Source: Lysobacteraceae bacterium
Lineage (GTDB): Bacteria; Pseudomonadota; Gammaproteobacteria; Xanthomonadales; Xanthomonadaceae
Assembly: GCA_003449195.1 (NCBI GenBank)
Contig: DMID01000195.1
Coordinates: forward strand, 1 to 5,566
Direction of reading: 5' to 3'
DNA: 5,566 bases
How positions within the stretch are numbered: position 1 is the first letter of the stretch; the number at the start of each line of letters is the position of its first letter. Below, in pieces: positions 1 through 5,566 of this stretch. The notes under the pieces were generated by a model that made no database searches, had not been told where the DNA came from, and worked only from the letters and a program-made list of their open reading frames with translations. A program made the translations under genes and the position numbers.

Positions 1-147
1 GATCTCGACCAGACGGTCGCCGGGTTGCGGGTTGACCGCCTGCACGATGCGGTCGATGTAGGCGCGCTCGTGCAGGAAATGCTGGCCGAGCGCCTTCTTG
101 GCCGGCAGCACGAAGCCCGGGCCGGTGGCGGAATTCTGCGGATTCAT
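1..147 (-). CDS. rsmA: 16S rRNA dimethyladenosine transferase RsmA (KsgA), N-terminal 49 residues
   Basis: This enzyme uses S-adenosylmethionine to dimethylate two adjacent adenosines near the 3' end of 16S rRNA (A1518 and A1519 in E. coli), a late step in 30S maturation in the cytoplasm. Only residues 1-49 are present; the rest lies beyond the left edge. The diagnostic stretch KKALGQHFL (residues 17-25) is the N-terminal cofactor-binding signature of the KsgA/Dim1 family. The fragment ends at VEI (47-49), just where the glycine-rich SAM motif I should begin. The ATG at 147-145 overlaps the pdxA stop as ATGA, and this start places the family signature near residue 20. I see no Shine-Dalgarno sequence upstream (the bases read CCGTACACTTTCCGC), so translation is probably coupled to pdxA. 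Family assignment is firm; completeness cannot be judged. Confidence 0.95.
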   Translation of the reverse strand, partial: MNPQNSATGPGFVLPAKKALGQHFLHERAYIDRIVQAVNPQPGDRLVEI

Positions 148-1124
148 GCGGAAAGTGTACGGTGTGCGGCCATCGCGGCGCAGGTGCGTACCGCGGCAAA
201 CAGGCTGGACGGGTCGGCCGTGCCGGTGCCGGCCAGTTCGAGCGCGGTGCCGTGGTCGACCGCCACGCGCGGGTAGGGCAGGCCGAGGGTCAGGTTGACC
301 GCCTGTTCGAAGCCGCTGTACTTGAGCACCGGCAGGCCCTGGTCGTGGTACATCGCCAGCACGGCATCGAAGCCGGCCAGCTTCTTCGGCAGGAAGGCCG
401 TGTCGGCCGGCAGCGGGCCGATCAGGTCATGGCCTTCCGCGCGCAGGGCAGCGAGCACGGGGATGATCAGGTCCAGCTCCTCGCGGCCGAGGTGGCCGTC
501 TTCGCCGGCATGCGGATTCAGGCCGAGCACGGCGATGCGGGGTGTGGCGATGCCGAAGTCGCGGCGCAACGCGGTGGCCGTGGTGGTCACCGCATGGCGC
601 AACGCGGTGGCGGTGATGGCATCGGGCACGGCGCGCAGCGGCAGATGGGTGGTGACCAGCGCCACGCGGACGATGTCGTTGGCCAGCATCATCACCACCT
701 CGACGCTGGCATGGCGGGCCAGCAGCTCGGTGGTGCCGGTGTAGGGGATGCCGCCCTCGTTGATCACCGCCTTGTGTACCGGTCCGGTGACCACGCCGGC
801 AAAACGGCCGGACAGGCAGCCGTCGGCCGCCTGCGTCAGTGCGCCGATCACGGCACCGGCATTGCGTGGGTCGAGATGGCCGAATGCGGACGGTGCGGCA
901 TTCGGCACCGGCACCAGCGGCAGTTCGCCGGGCGCACGGGCAATTGCCTCGGGGGCGAGAATGCGCAACGGCAGCCCGAGGGCTGCCGCGGCGGCGTGGA
1001 GCGTGTGCGGGTCGGCGAAGCAGACCAGCCGGCAATCCTCGCGTGGCGCCTGCGCCAGCCGGATGCACAACTCCGGCCCGATGCCGGCCGGTTCGCCGGG
1101 CACCAGGGCGAGGACGGGCAACAC
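144..1124 (-). CDS. pdxA: 4-hydroxythreonine-4-phosphate dehydrogenase PdxA
   Basis: PdxA is a cytoplasmic, metal- and NAD-dependent dehydrogenase. It oxidises 4-phosphohydroxy-L-threonine; the product decarboxylates to 3-amino-2-oxopropyl phosphate, which PdxJ uses to make pyridoxine 5'-phosphate (DXP-dependent vitamin B6 route). The 326-residue protein is close to the E. coli length (329). Visible family motifs are PGEPAGIGPEL (9-19), TGPVHKA (113-119), TTHLPLR (158-164), LNPHAGEDGH (202-211), MYHDQGLPVLKY (258-269) and DHGTALELAGTG (290-301). The three metal-ligand histidines are H160, H205 and H260, matching E. coli H166, H211 and H266. Likely substrate contacts K268, N277 and R286 are kept, but the position of E. 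coli H136 is Thr131. The start is GTG at 1124, eight bases after the surA stop, with GAGG six bases upstream; it leaves the normal short lead before PGEPAGIGP. The stop overlaps the rsmA start. Confidence 0.97.
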   Translation of the reverse strand: MLPVLALVPGEPAGIGPELCIRLAQAPREDCRLVCFADPHTLHAAAAALGLPLRILAPEAIARAPGELPLVPVPNAAPSAFGHLDPRNAGAVIGALTQAADGCLSGRFAGVVTGPVHKAVINEGGIPYTGTTELLARHASVEVVMMLANDIVRVALVTTHLPLRAVPDAITATALRHAVTTTATALRRDFGIATPRIAVLGLNPHAGEDGHLGREELDLIIPVLAALRAEGHDLIGPLPADTAFLPKKLAGFDAVLAMYHDQGLPVLKYSGFEQAVNLTLGLPYPRVAVDHGTALELAGTGTADPSSLFAAVRTCAAMAAHRTLSA

Positions 1125-1130
1125 GGCCGG

Positions 1131-1134
1131 CCTC
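1131..1134 (-). promoter_or_regulatory. Ribosome-binding site of pdxA
   Basis: On the minus strand GAGG lies six bases before the GTG at 1124-1122 and shares bases with the surA stop codon TGA (1135-1133). It is the best Shine-Dalgarno-like match next to any start in this window and supports GTG 1124 as the pdxA start. Terminating surA ribosomes would cover it, so partial coupling is likely (inference). Confidence 0.6.
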
Positions 1135-2578
1135 AGGGAATGTTGCTGGACGAGGCGCTGCCGGGGATGTCGTCGCTGCCGGCGCTGTGCTTCTTGCCGG
1201 CCTTGGCGGCTTCCTCGGCGGCACCCGGCGCACCCATCACCGTATCCGGGGTGGCGTTGTCGATGCTCGGATCACCGGTGCGGAAGCTGACGTAGGCTTC
1301 GCCACGCAGTTCCAGCAGGTAACGGTTGTACTCGTCTTCCAGCTTGCGGCGGCCGATGGTGTCGCGGACCTGGGCGCGCTGGTTGGCATTGGTGACGTCG
1401 GTCTCGCGCGAGCCCAGGCGCTGCACGATGTGCCAGCCGGCATCCGAACGGAACGGTTCGGACACGGCATCGTCGGCCAGCGCGGTGACCTTGCCGCCGA
1501 ATTCCGGGCCGTAGGCATCGGCCGGGAACCAGCCCAGGTCGCCACCCTGATTGCGGGTGTTGGCGTCGTCGGAGGATTCCTTGGCGACGGTGGCGAAATC
1601 GGCACCACCGGCGATGCGCGCGCGCAGGGTGTCGATCTTCGACTTGGCCACGGCATCGGGCTGGGCGTCGTTGACCCGGACCAGAATGTGGCGCGCGTGG
1701 TACTCGGTGACCGACTTCTTGTCCGCCTGCGAGCCGTCGCGCTGTTCGATCAGCTTGACCAGCTGGAAGCCGCTGGGCCCGCGGATCGGCCCGATCACCT
1801 GGCCGGGCTTCATGTCCTTGAGCAACTGGGAGAACGCGGCCGGGATTTCGTCCGCGCTTCGCCAGCCGAGGTCGCCGCCTTCCAGCGCGTTGGGGCTGTC
1901 GGAATAGCGCACGGCGGCGGCGGAGAAATCCATTTCGCCCCGATCCAGCAGGCTCTTGATGCCGTCGATCTTGCTCTGGCCGGTGGCGATCTGCTGCGAA
2001 GTGGCGCCTTCGGGCAGGCCGACCAGAATGTGGGCAAGGTGGTACTGGAGGCCACCCGAACCATTGTCGGCGGCCAGCGCGGCGTCCACTTCGGCCTCGC
2101 TGACGTTGATGCGGCTCTGGCCATAGCTCTGGCGCAGGCGCTGCACGGTGATTTCGTCGCGGATCGACGCGCGGAAGTCGTCGAAGCCGATGCCCTCGGC
2201 GGCCAGTTTCTGGCGCAGCCCGTTGACGTCGGTGCGGTTCTGCTGGGCGATGCTGTTGATCGCGTAGTCCAGTTCCTGGTCGCTGACCTGGATGCCGGTG
2301 TCGGCGGCGCGCTCGACCTGCAGCTTCATCAGCACGAGGCGCTCGAGCACTTGCCGTTCGAGCACGTTCTGCGGCGGCAGCTGGTCTTCGTGACCTGCGT
2401 ACTGCGAGCGGATGTTGGTCAGTGCGCGGTCCAGTTCGCTGCGCAGGACGACGTTTTCGTTGACGACGGCGACGATGCGGTCCAGCGGTTGTGCCGCCGT
2501 TTGCTGTGCATGGGCAGCGGTCGCGGAGACGAGCGCCAGCAACACGCCGGCCAGGAATGAGGCGAGAGTCTTGGTCAT
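1133..2578 (-). CDS. surA: Periplasmic chaperone / peptidyl-prolyl isomerase SurA
   Basis: SurA escorts unfolded outer-membrane proteins across the periplasm to the BAM complex; LptD is a known major client in E. coli. The 481-residue protein begins with a signal peptide: short basic start MTK, hydrophobic core about 5-20, likely cleavage after AHA (22-24). Next come an N-terminal chaperone region (about 30-175, DRIVAVVNENVVLRSEL at 33-49 being typical), parvulin domain 1 (about 178-280, HILV at 183-186, GGDLGW at 234-239), parvulin domain 2 (about 293-390, HARHILV at 294-300, GGDLGW at 345-350, GWHIV at 381-385) and the returning C-terminal helix (about 400-432). Domain 2 keeps both conserved histidines (H297, H383), while domain 1 has H183 but Q272 at the second site. 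A polar Ala/Gly/Ser-rich tail (433-481) exceeds the 428-residue E. coli protein. The ATG at 2578 was chosen because it starts the signal peptide; it overlaps the lptD stop as ATGA and has no clear ribosome-binding site. Confidence 0.97.
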   Translation of the reverse strand: MTKTLASFLAGVLLALVSATAAHAQQTAAQPLDRIVAVVNENVVLRSELDRALTNIRSQYAGHEDQLPPQNVLERQVLERLVLMKLQVERAADTGIQVSDQELDYAINSIAQQNRTDVNGLRQKLAAEGIGFDDFRASIRDEITVQRLRQSYGQSRINVSEAEVDAALAADNGSGGLQYHLAHILVGLPEGATSQQIATGQSKIDGIKSLLDRGEMDFSAAAVRYSDSPNALEGGDLGWRSADEIPAAFSQLLKDMKPGQVIGPIRGPSGFQLVKLIEQRDGSQADKKSVTEYHARHILVRVNDAQPDAVAKSKIDTLRARIAGGADFATVAKESSDDANTRNQGGDLGWFPADAYGPEFGGKVTALADDAVSEPFRSDAGWHIVQRLGSRETDVTNANQRAQVRDTIGRRKLEDEYNRYLLELRGEAYVSFRTGDPSIDNATPDTVMGAPGAAEEAAKAGKKHSAGSDDIPGSASSSNIP

Positions 2579-4917
2579 GGGATCAGGTTCGGATCGTAGT
2601 CGTCCCGGTTCGGCGTGGTGTTGCTCGGGGGGACGAGATAGAGGTCGTCGCGGTTGTAGCCGAGAATAGCACGGCGCAGGGTGCGGGCCGTGTCCTGCCC
2701 GGCCGAGCCGAGGCCCTTGAGTTCGAACTCGAACTGGATGGCGTTCTGGAGATCGCCTTCGCGGTTGTGCACGTAGCGCCGGGCCAGCACGCGTACCGCC
2801 ATGCAGCAGCTGTCCCACTGCACGCCGCCGAGGATTTCCAGCGGTTTGCTGTCCATGATCGAGTAGTAATACCGGCCCACCAGGCTCCATGTCGGGTTGA
2901 TCGGGTACAGGATCGAGGCATCGGCCTGCTCGAGCAGGTCGCGGCGGTAGCGGTAGGACAGGTTGAGGATGCCGTCGTCGCCGATCAGCAGGCGCGAGCG
3001 GAAACTGGCCAGGTCCTTCTGGTGGTATTTCGGGTCGTACTGGTAGGCCGCGCCCAGCGTCCAGCGGTCGTTGACCATGTAGCTGGCATCGGCCACCCAC
3101 GCGGACTTGCCCTTCTCGACCGGGTCCTCGCCGGGCAGCACCACCTCCGAATCATCGAAATAGGTGATCTGGCCGAGGCTGACGGAGAGCTTTTCGCGTC
3201 CGTCGGACTGGCGCAGGAAGCGCGAGGTCAGTGCCAGGGTGAGCTGGTTGGCATCGTTCTGGCGGTCCGCGCCGGTGTAGCGGCTGTCGCGGAACAGCTG
3301 GCCCCAGCTGAAGGTGAAGTCGCGGGTATCGAAGACCGGCAGGTCCGACTGGTCGCGATACGGCACCTTCAGGTAGAACAGCCGCGGCTCCAGCGTCTGC
3401 AGGTAGGGCGTGCCGCCGAACGAGGTTTCGCGGTCGAAATACACGCCGGCATCGATGCTGGCGATGGGCAGGCTGCGGGTTGGATGGGTGTTGCCGTTGA
3501 GCTGGTCGGCCAGCTTGCGGTCCAGCTCGTAGGCGGTGTAGCGCCAGGCCAGGGTCGGCGTCACGTACCACGAGGCTCCGCTCAGCGGCACCGACACGTA
3601 AGGCTTGACGTCCAGCCGCGCGCCGCCCGGCTTGGCATAGGACACGCCGGTGCGCTCGTAGGTCGTCGGGTCCTTGAGGTTGACGTCGTCGTGCACGAAG
3701 CGCACAGCCTCGGCATACAGGCCGGCATCGAACCAGCGGCCGTAGGGTTGCTCCCAGTCGAGGAACAGCCGGGGCTGGCGCGAATACGGCAGTGCCGCCT
3801 CGGTGAGGGTGTAGTCGGTCAGCTGCCAGCGGTCGGCCATCACGCCGGCCGTCCAGCCGCGGCCGACGCCGTAGACGCCGACCGTGCTTTGCAGGTTGGA
3901 CACGCCCACGCCGGCAAAGCGGCTGGCGAAATCCTCGATGTAGCGCTCGTCGCTGACCCAGGCGAGGTTGGCGCGGGCCTGCCACTGGCCGGTGAGGTTG
4001 TGGTAGCCGCTGTAGACGAAGCGGCCGCGATCCTTGTCGCGCAGCCTGTCGTCGGGCATGTAGGAGGTATTGAGTTCGCCGCGCCCGCCTTCGTACAGGT
4101 AGCGGAACTCGTTCTCCAGCATCACCCCGCGCGAGCTCATGAAGCGCGGATACAGGGTGTCGTCGTAGTTCGGGGCCAGGTTCAGGTAGATCGGCTGGCG
4201 GTAATCGAAACCGTTGCGGCCGGACATGCCGATCGAGGGGAACAACAGGCCGGTGCTGCGGCGGTCGTCGATCGGGAACTTGACCCACGGCATGTACATG
4301 ACCGGCACGCGGCCCATGCGCAGCACCGCGTTGTGGGCCACGCCGAAACCTTCGTCGGTGTCGAAGTCGATACGCGGCGCCTGCAGCTCCCAGGCACGCT
4401 GGCTGGGGTCGCAGGTGCTGTAGGTGGAGTGGTGCAGCTCGCCGTTCGCGCCGTCGAGGTCGATCACCTCTGCCTTGCCGTTGCCGCGCCGGGACACCAG
4501 TTGGTACTGGATGTCGGTGATGCGGTGGGTGTCTTCTTCCTGATTGCCGGTGGCCTGATCGGCGGTGAGCCGGATCGAGGTGTCCTGATAGCGGACATGG
4601 CCCTTGGCCAGGTAGTTGTCGGTGTTGCTGTCGTAGGTCAGGTTGTCGGCGCCGAGGAACTGGTCGCCGCGATGCAGGGCCACGTTGCCGTGGTACTCCG
4701 GCGCGGTATTGGTGCCGCTGAGCTGGTCGCCCTCGATGGTGGTGGGCTGCTGGGCGCGGTCCTTGGGCGAGGCATCGCTGGCCGGCTGGCCGGAGAAGTC
4801 CGGCAACACGTCGCCGGCCGGGCACAAACCCCAGTTGATCGGCTTGTCGGCGGCCATGGCCGGCAGGCTCAGGGCGATGCCCAGCGGCAGGGGCAACAGG
4901 CGGAAGGCGTGGCGCAC
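2575..4917 (-). CDS. lptD: LPS-assembly outer-membrane protein LptD (Imp/OstA)
   Basis: LptD is the outer-membrane barrel that, plugged by the lipoprotein LptE, inserts lipopolysaccharide into the outer leaflet at the end of the Lpt bridge. The 780-residue product (E. coli 784) has a signal peptide with likely cleavage after AMA (20-22). A periplasmic OstA/LptA-like jellyroll follows (about 60-180, IEGDQLSG at 61-68), then the LptD barrel domain (from about 200, with FPIDDRRSTGLLFPSIG at 214-230 typical of the family). Exactly four cysteines are visible: C32, C169 and the adjacent pair C704/C705. They match E. coli C31, C173, C724 and C725, whose two interdomain disulfides are needed for maturation. 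The start is GTG at 4917: an in-frame TAG lies at 4950-4948 and no ATG falls between. No Shine-Dalgarno sequence precedes it. A tail of about 26 residues follows ILGY (751-754). The sequence resembles Xanthomonas LptD from memory. Confidence 0.97.
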   Translation of the reverse strand: MRHAFRLLPLPLGIALSLPAMAADKPINWGLCPAGDVLPDFSGQPASDASPKDRAQQPTTIEGDQLSGTNTAPEYHGNVALHRGDQFLGADNLTYDSNTDNYLAKGHVRYQDTSIRLTADQATGNQEEDTHRITDIQYQLVSRRGNGKAEVIDLDGANGELHHSTYSTCDPSQRAWELQAPRIDFDTDEGFGVAHNAVLRMGRVPVMYMPWVKFPIDDRRSTGLLFPSIGMSGRNGFDYRQPIYLNLAPNYDDTLYPRFMSSRGVMLENEFRYLYEGGRGELNTSYMPDDRLRDKDRGRFVYSGYHNLTGQWQARANLAWVSDERYIEDFASRFAGVGVSNLQSTVGVYGVGRGWTAGVMADRWQLTDYTLTEAALPYSRQPRLFLDWEQPYGRWFDAGLYAEAVRFVHDDVNLKDPTTYERTGVSYAKPGGARLDVKPYVSVPLSGASWYVTPTLAWRYTAYELDRKLADQLNGNTHPTRSLPIASIDAGVYFDRETSFGGTPYLQTLEPRLFYLKVPYRDQSDLPVFDTRDFTFSWGQLFRDSRYTGADRQNDANQLTLALTSRFLRQSDGREKLSVSLGQITYFDDSEVVLPGEDPVEKGKSAWVADASYMVNDRWTLGAAYQYDPKYHQKDLASFRSRLLIGDDGILNLSYRYRRDLLEQADASILYPINPTWSLVGRYYYSIMDSKPLEILGGVQWDSCCMAVRVLARRYVHNREGDLQNAIQFEFELKGLGSAGQDTARTLRRAILGYNRDDLYLVPPSNTTPNRDDYDPNLIP

Positions 4918-4951
4918 GCGGTATCGGTCGGGGGTGGAAACGGGCGGCTAG

Positions 4952-4972
4952 CTTGCCGCAACCACCGGCAAG
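4952..4972 (-). repeat. Perfect 7-bp inverted repeat in the lptD leader
   Basis: CTTGCCG (4972-4966 on the minus strand) and CGGCAAG (4958-4952) are perfectly complementary around the seven-base loop GTGGTTG. If transcribed with lptD the hairpin would sit about 35-55 bases before the GTG start. No T-run follows it, so it is not an intrinsic terminator. It could be an mRNA structure or a protein-binding palindrome, or chance in GC-rich DNA. Confidence 0.5.
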
Positions 4973-5013
4973 GGGCAATGAAGGCCGCCGGATGCGTGCG
5001 GGCAGGGTTCATG

Positions 5014-5034
5014 ACGGCGGTGCTTGACCGCCGT
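5014..5034 (-). repeat. Hairpin directly after the deacetylase stop codon
   Basis: On the minus strand ACGGCGG (5034-5028), loop TCAAGCA, then CCGCCGT (5020-5014) form a perfect 7-bp GC-rich stem. It begins two bases after the TGA stop at 5039-5037. The position suits a 3'-end structure, but the bases that follow (CATGAACCC) contain no T-tract, so a classical rho-independent terminator is not supported. It may slow 3' decay, act as a weak terminator, or mean nothing. Confidence 0.4.
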
Positions 5035-5036
5035 GT

Positions 5037-5566
5037 TCAAAGCAGCTCCGCCACGTGTGCCACGCTGCATTCGCGCAGGGCCTCGAGGTCGTAGCCGCCT
5101 TCCAGCGTGGAGACGATGCGGCCATCGGCGTGGCGTTCGGCCAGCAGGCGCAGCTCGCGGGTGATCCAGCCGAAATCCTCGGTCTCGATCATCAGGTCGG
5201 CCATCGGGTCGCGCATGTGCCCGTCGAAACCGGCCGAGACCATCAGCAGTTGCGGGGTGAAGGCGTCCACCGCCGGCAGCACTTGGTCGGCCCACACGTT
5301 GCGGAAGCGTTGGCCGCCGCTGCCGGGCGGCAGCAGCACGTTCATCACGTTGCCCACGCCGCGTTCGTACACGCCGCCGGTATGCGGGAACAGGCCGGAT
5401 TCGTGGGTGCTGAAGTAATCCACCCTCGGCTCGCGTTCGAAGATGGCCTGGGTGCCGTTGCCGTGGTGGACGTCGAAATCGACGATGGCCACGCGCTCCA
5501 GACCGTACACGTCCAGCGCGTAGGCGGCGGCCACCGCGACGTTGTTGAACAGGCAGAAGCCCATCG
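5037..5566 (-). CDS. Histone deacetylase family protein, C-terminal part
   Basis: This is the C-terminal part of a zinc-dependent deacetylase of the arginase/deacetylase fold (HDAC, acetylpolyamine amidohydrolase and AcuC relatives). The readable part starts MGFCLFNNVAVAA at 5564, an internal conserved block and not the true start; the N-terminal half, with the tandem active-site histidines, lies beyond the right edge. Counting that Met as 1, the zinc ligands are D31 and H33 in DFDVHHGNGT (29-38) and D114 in SAGFDGHMRDP (110-120). GGY (156-158) supplies the tyrosine expected to polarise the substrate carbonyl. All visible catalytic residues are intact, so the enzyme is probably active. It likely removes acetyl groups from protein lysines or small amines in the cytoplasm; the substrate cannot be told from sequence. 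The gene points the same way as lptD, 119 bp upstream, so read-through is possible. It is absent from this position in E. coli, where djlA lies divergently upstream of lptD. Confidence 0.93.
   Translation of the reverse strand, partial: MGFCLFNNVAVAAAYALDVYGLERVAIVDFDVHHGNGTQAIFEREPRVDYFSTHESGLFPHTGGVYERGVGNVMNVLLPPGSGGQRFRNVWADQVLPAVDAFTPQLLMVSAGFDGHMRDPMADLMIETEDFGWITRELRLLAERHADGRIVSTLEGGYDLEALRECSVAHVAELL

Larger units (their letters stand above)
4918..5036 (-). promoter_or_regulatory. Intergenic leader upstream of lptD
   Basis: This 119-bp gap between the deacetylase stop and the lptD GTG is the only substantial non-coding stretch and the natural place for an lptD operon promoter. Reading the minus strand I find no convincing sigma-70 pair: TTGCCC (4979-4974) is a passable -35, but the hexamer 17 bases downstream, CAAGCT, is a poor -10. 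A GAACCC (5010-5005) recalls the -35 half of a sigma-E promoter, but no matching -10 follows at the right spacing. It contains two perfect 7-bp inverted repeats, listed separately. A promoter may lie here or inside the deacetylase gene, or lptD may be read through from upstream. Confidence 0.4.

Noticed and set aside
563..611. 16-base direct repeat (GGCGCAACGCGGTGGC at 563-578 and 596-611) inside pdxA
   Set aside because: It encodes a repeated TATALR-like helix segment, but the region aligns to E. coli PdxA without a length change, so it is not a duplication; chance similarity of codons is enough.
162..1295. Plus-strand open frame (377 codons) antisense to pdxA
   Set aside because: Shadow of pdxA; the composition (Gly, Gln, His, Arg) is typical of an antisense artefact.
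839..2560. Long plus-strand open frame (573 codons) antisense to surA and the start of pdxA
   Set aside because: Same mirror effect. It spans the surA-pdxA junction without any domain and has no plausible start signal.
2579..3100. Upstream in-frame extension of surA into lptD (174 extra codons)
   Set aside because: The extension overlaps lptD in another frame and would bury the clear SurA signal peptide that begins at the ATG at 2578.
1133..4917. Similar C-terminal endings of LptD (NLIP) and SurA (SNIP)
   Set aside because: Only a few residues match, and in different contexts; coincidence is the simplest reading.
3152..4978. 608-codon minus-strand frame starting with TTG upstream of lptD
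   Set aside because: It is the +1 shadow of lptD, rich in Arg and Pro, with no domain.
5005..5010. Sigma-E-like -35 element (GAACCC) upstream of lptD
   Set aside because: lptD is under sigma-E control in E. coli, so I looked for it, but no TCTGA-like -10 lies 15-17 bases downstream.
4869..5012. Possible 47-codon upstream frame (ATG at 5012-5010) overlapping the lptD start
   Set aside because: It could in theory couple to lptD, but it has no ribosome-binding site, Pro/Ala/Cys-rich content and no sign of being a real peptide. Conservation in relatives would be needed to revive it.
2491..5094. Very long plus-strand open frame (867 codons) antisense to lptD
   Set aside because: It lies opposite lptD, whose identity is certain. 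The translation is Val/Ala/Gly/His-rich without recognisable motifs, as expected when an antisense frame mirrors codons of a GC-rich gene.
5562..5564. ATG at the right edge as a start of the deacetylase
   Set aside because: MGFCLFNN is an internal conserved block of the family; the catalytic histidine pair must lie upstream, so the gene is cut by the window edge.
1..5566. Mobile elements, CRISPR arrays, tRNA or rRNA genes, attachment sites
   Set aside because: Nothing of the kind was seen. The window is almost fully occupied by intact conserved genes with even base composition.

Overview
The window is GC-rich (about two thirds G+C by eye) and holds a tightly packed minus-strand run of five genes. 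In transcription order they are a histone-deacetylase-family hydrolase (C-terminal part only), lptD, surA, pdxA and rsmA/ksgA (N-terminal part only). The lptD-surA-pdxA-rsmA order is the classic gammaproteobacterial one known from E. coli. The LptD and PdxA sequences, the deacetylase upstream and the base composition suggest the Xanthomonadaceae/Lysobacterales (Xanthomonas, Stenotrophomonas, Lysobacter, Luteimonas and relatives). The genus cannot be fixed from the sequence alone.

Layout from right to left: the deacetylase enters at the right edge and stops at 5037. A 119-bp gap (4918-5036) follows, with two short perfect hairpins but no promoter I can defend. lptD (4917-2575, GTG start) is followed by surA (2578-1133) with a 4-base ATGA overlap. 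pdxA (1124-144, GTG start) begins 8 bp after surA, and its Shine-Dalgarno-like GAGG overlaps the surA stop codon. rsmA starts at 147, again with an ATGA overlap, and runs off the left edge. No stretch longer than 300 bases lacks a gene.

The genes combine outer-membrane assembly with housekeeping metabolism. LptD is the outer-membrane lipopolysaccharide translocon barrel. SurA is the periplasmic chaperone that, in E. coli, helps fold LptD. PdxA makes a pyridoxal-phosphate precursor. RsmA dimethylates 16S rRNA. Start and stop overlaps suggest one polycistronic, translationally coupled transcript from lptD to rsmA.

I found no mobile element, CRISPR array, RNA gene, broken gene or new system. 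The points worth a second look are modest: a substituted substrate-binding histidine in PdxA, a first SurA parvulin domain lacking one of its conserved histidines, C-terminal tails on SurA and LptD, coupled starts without ribosome-binding sites, and hairpins in the lptD leader.
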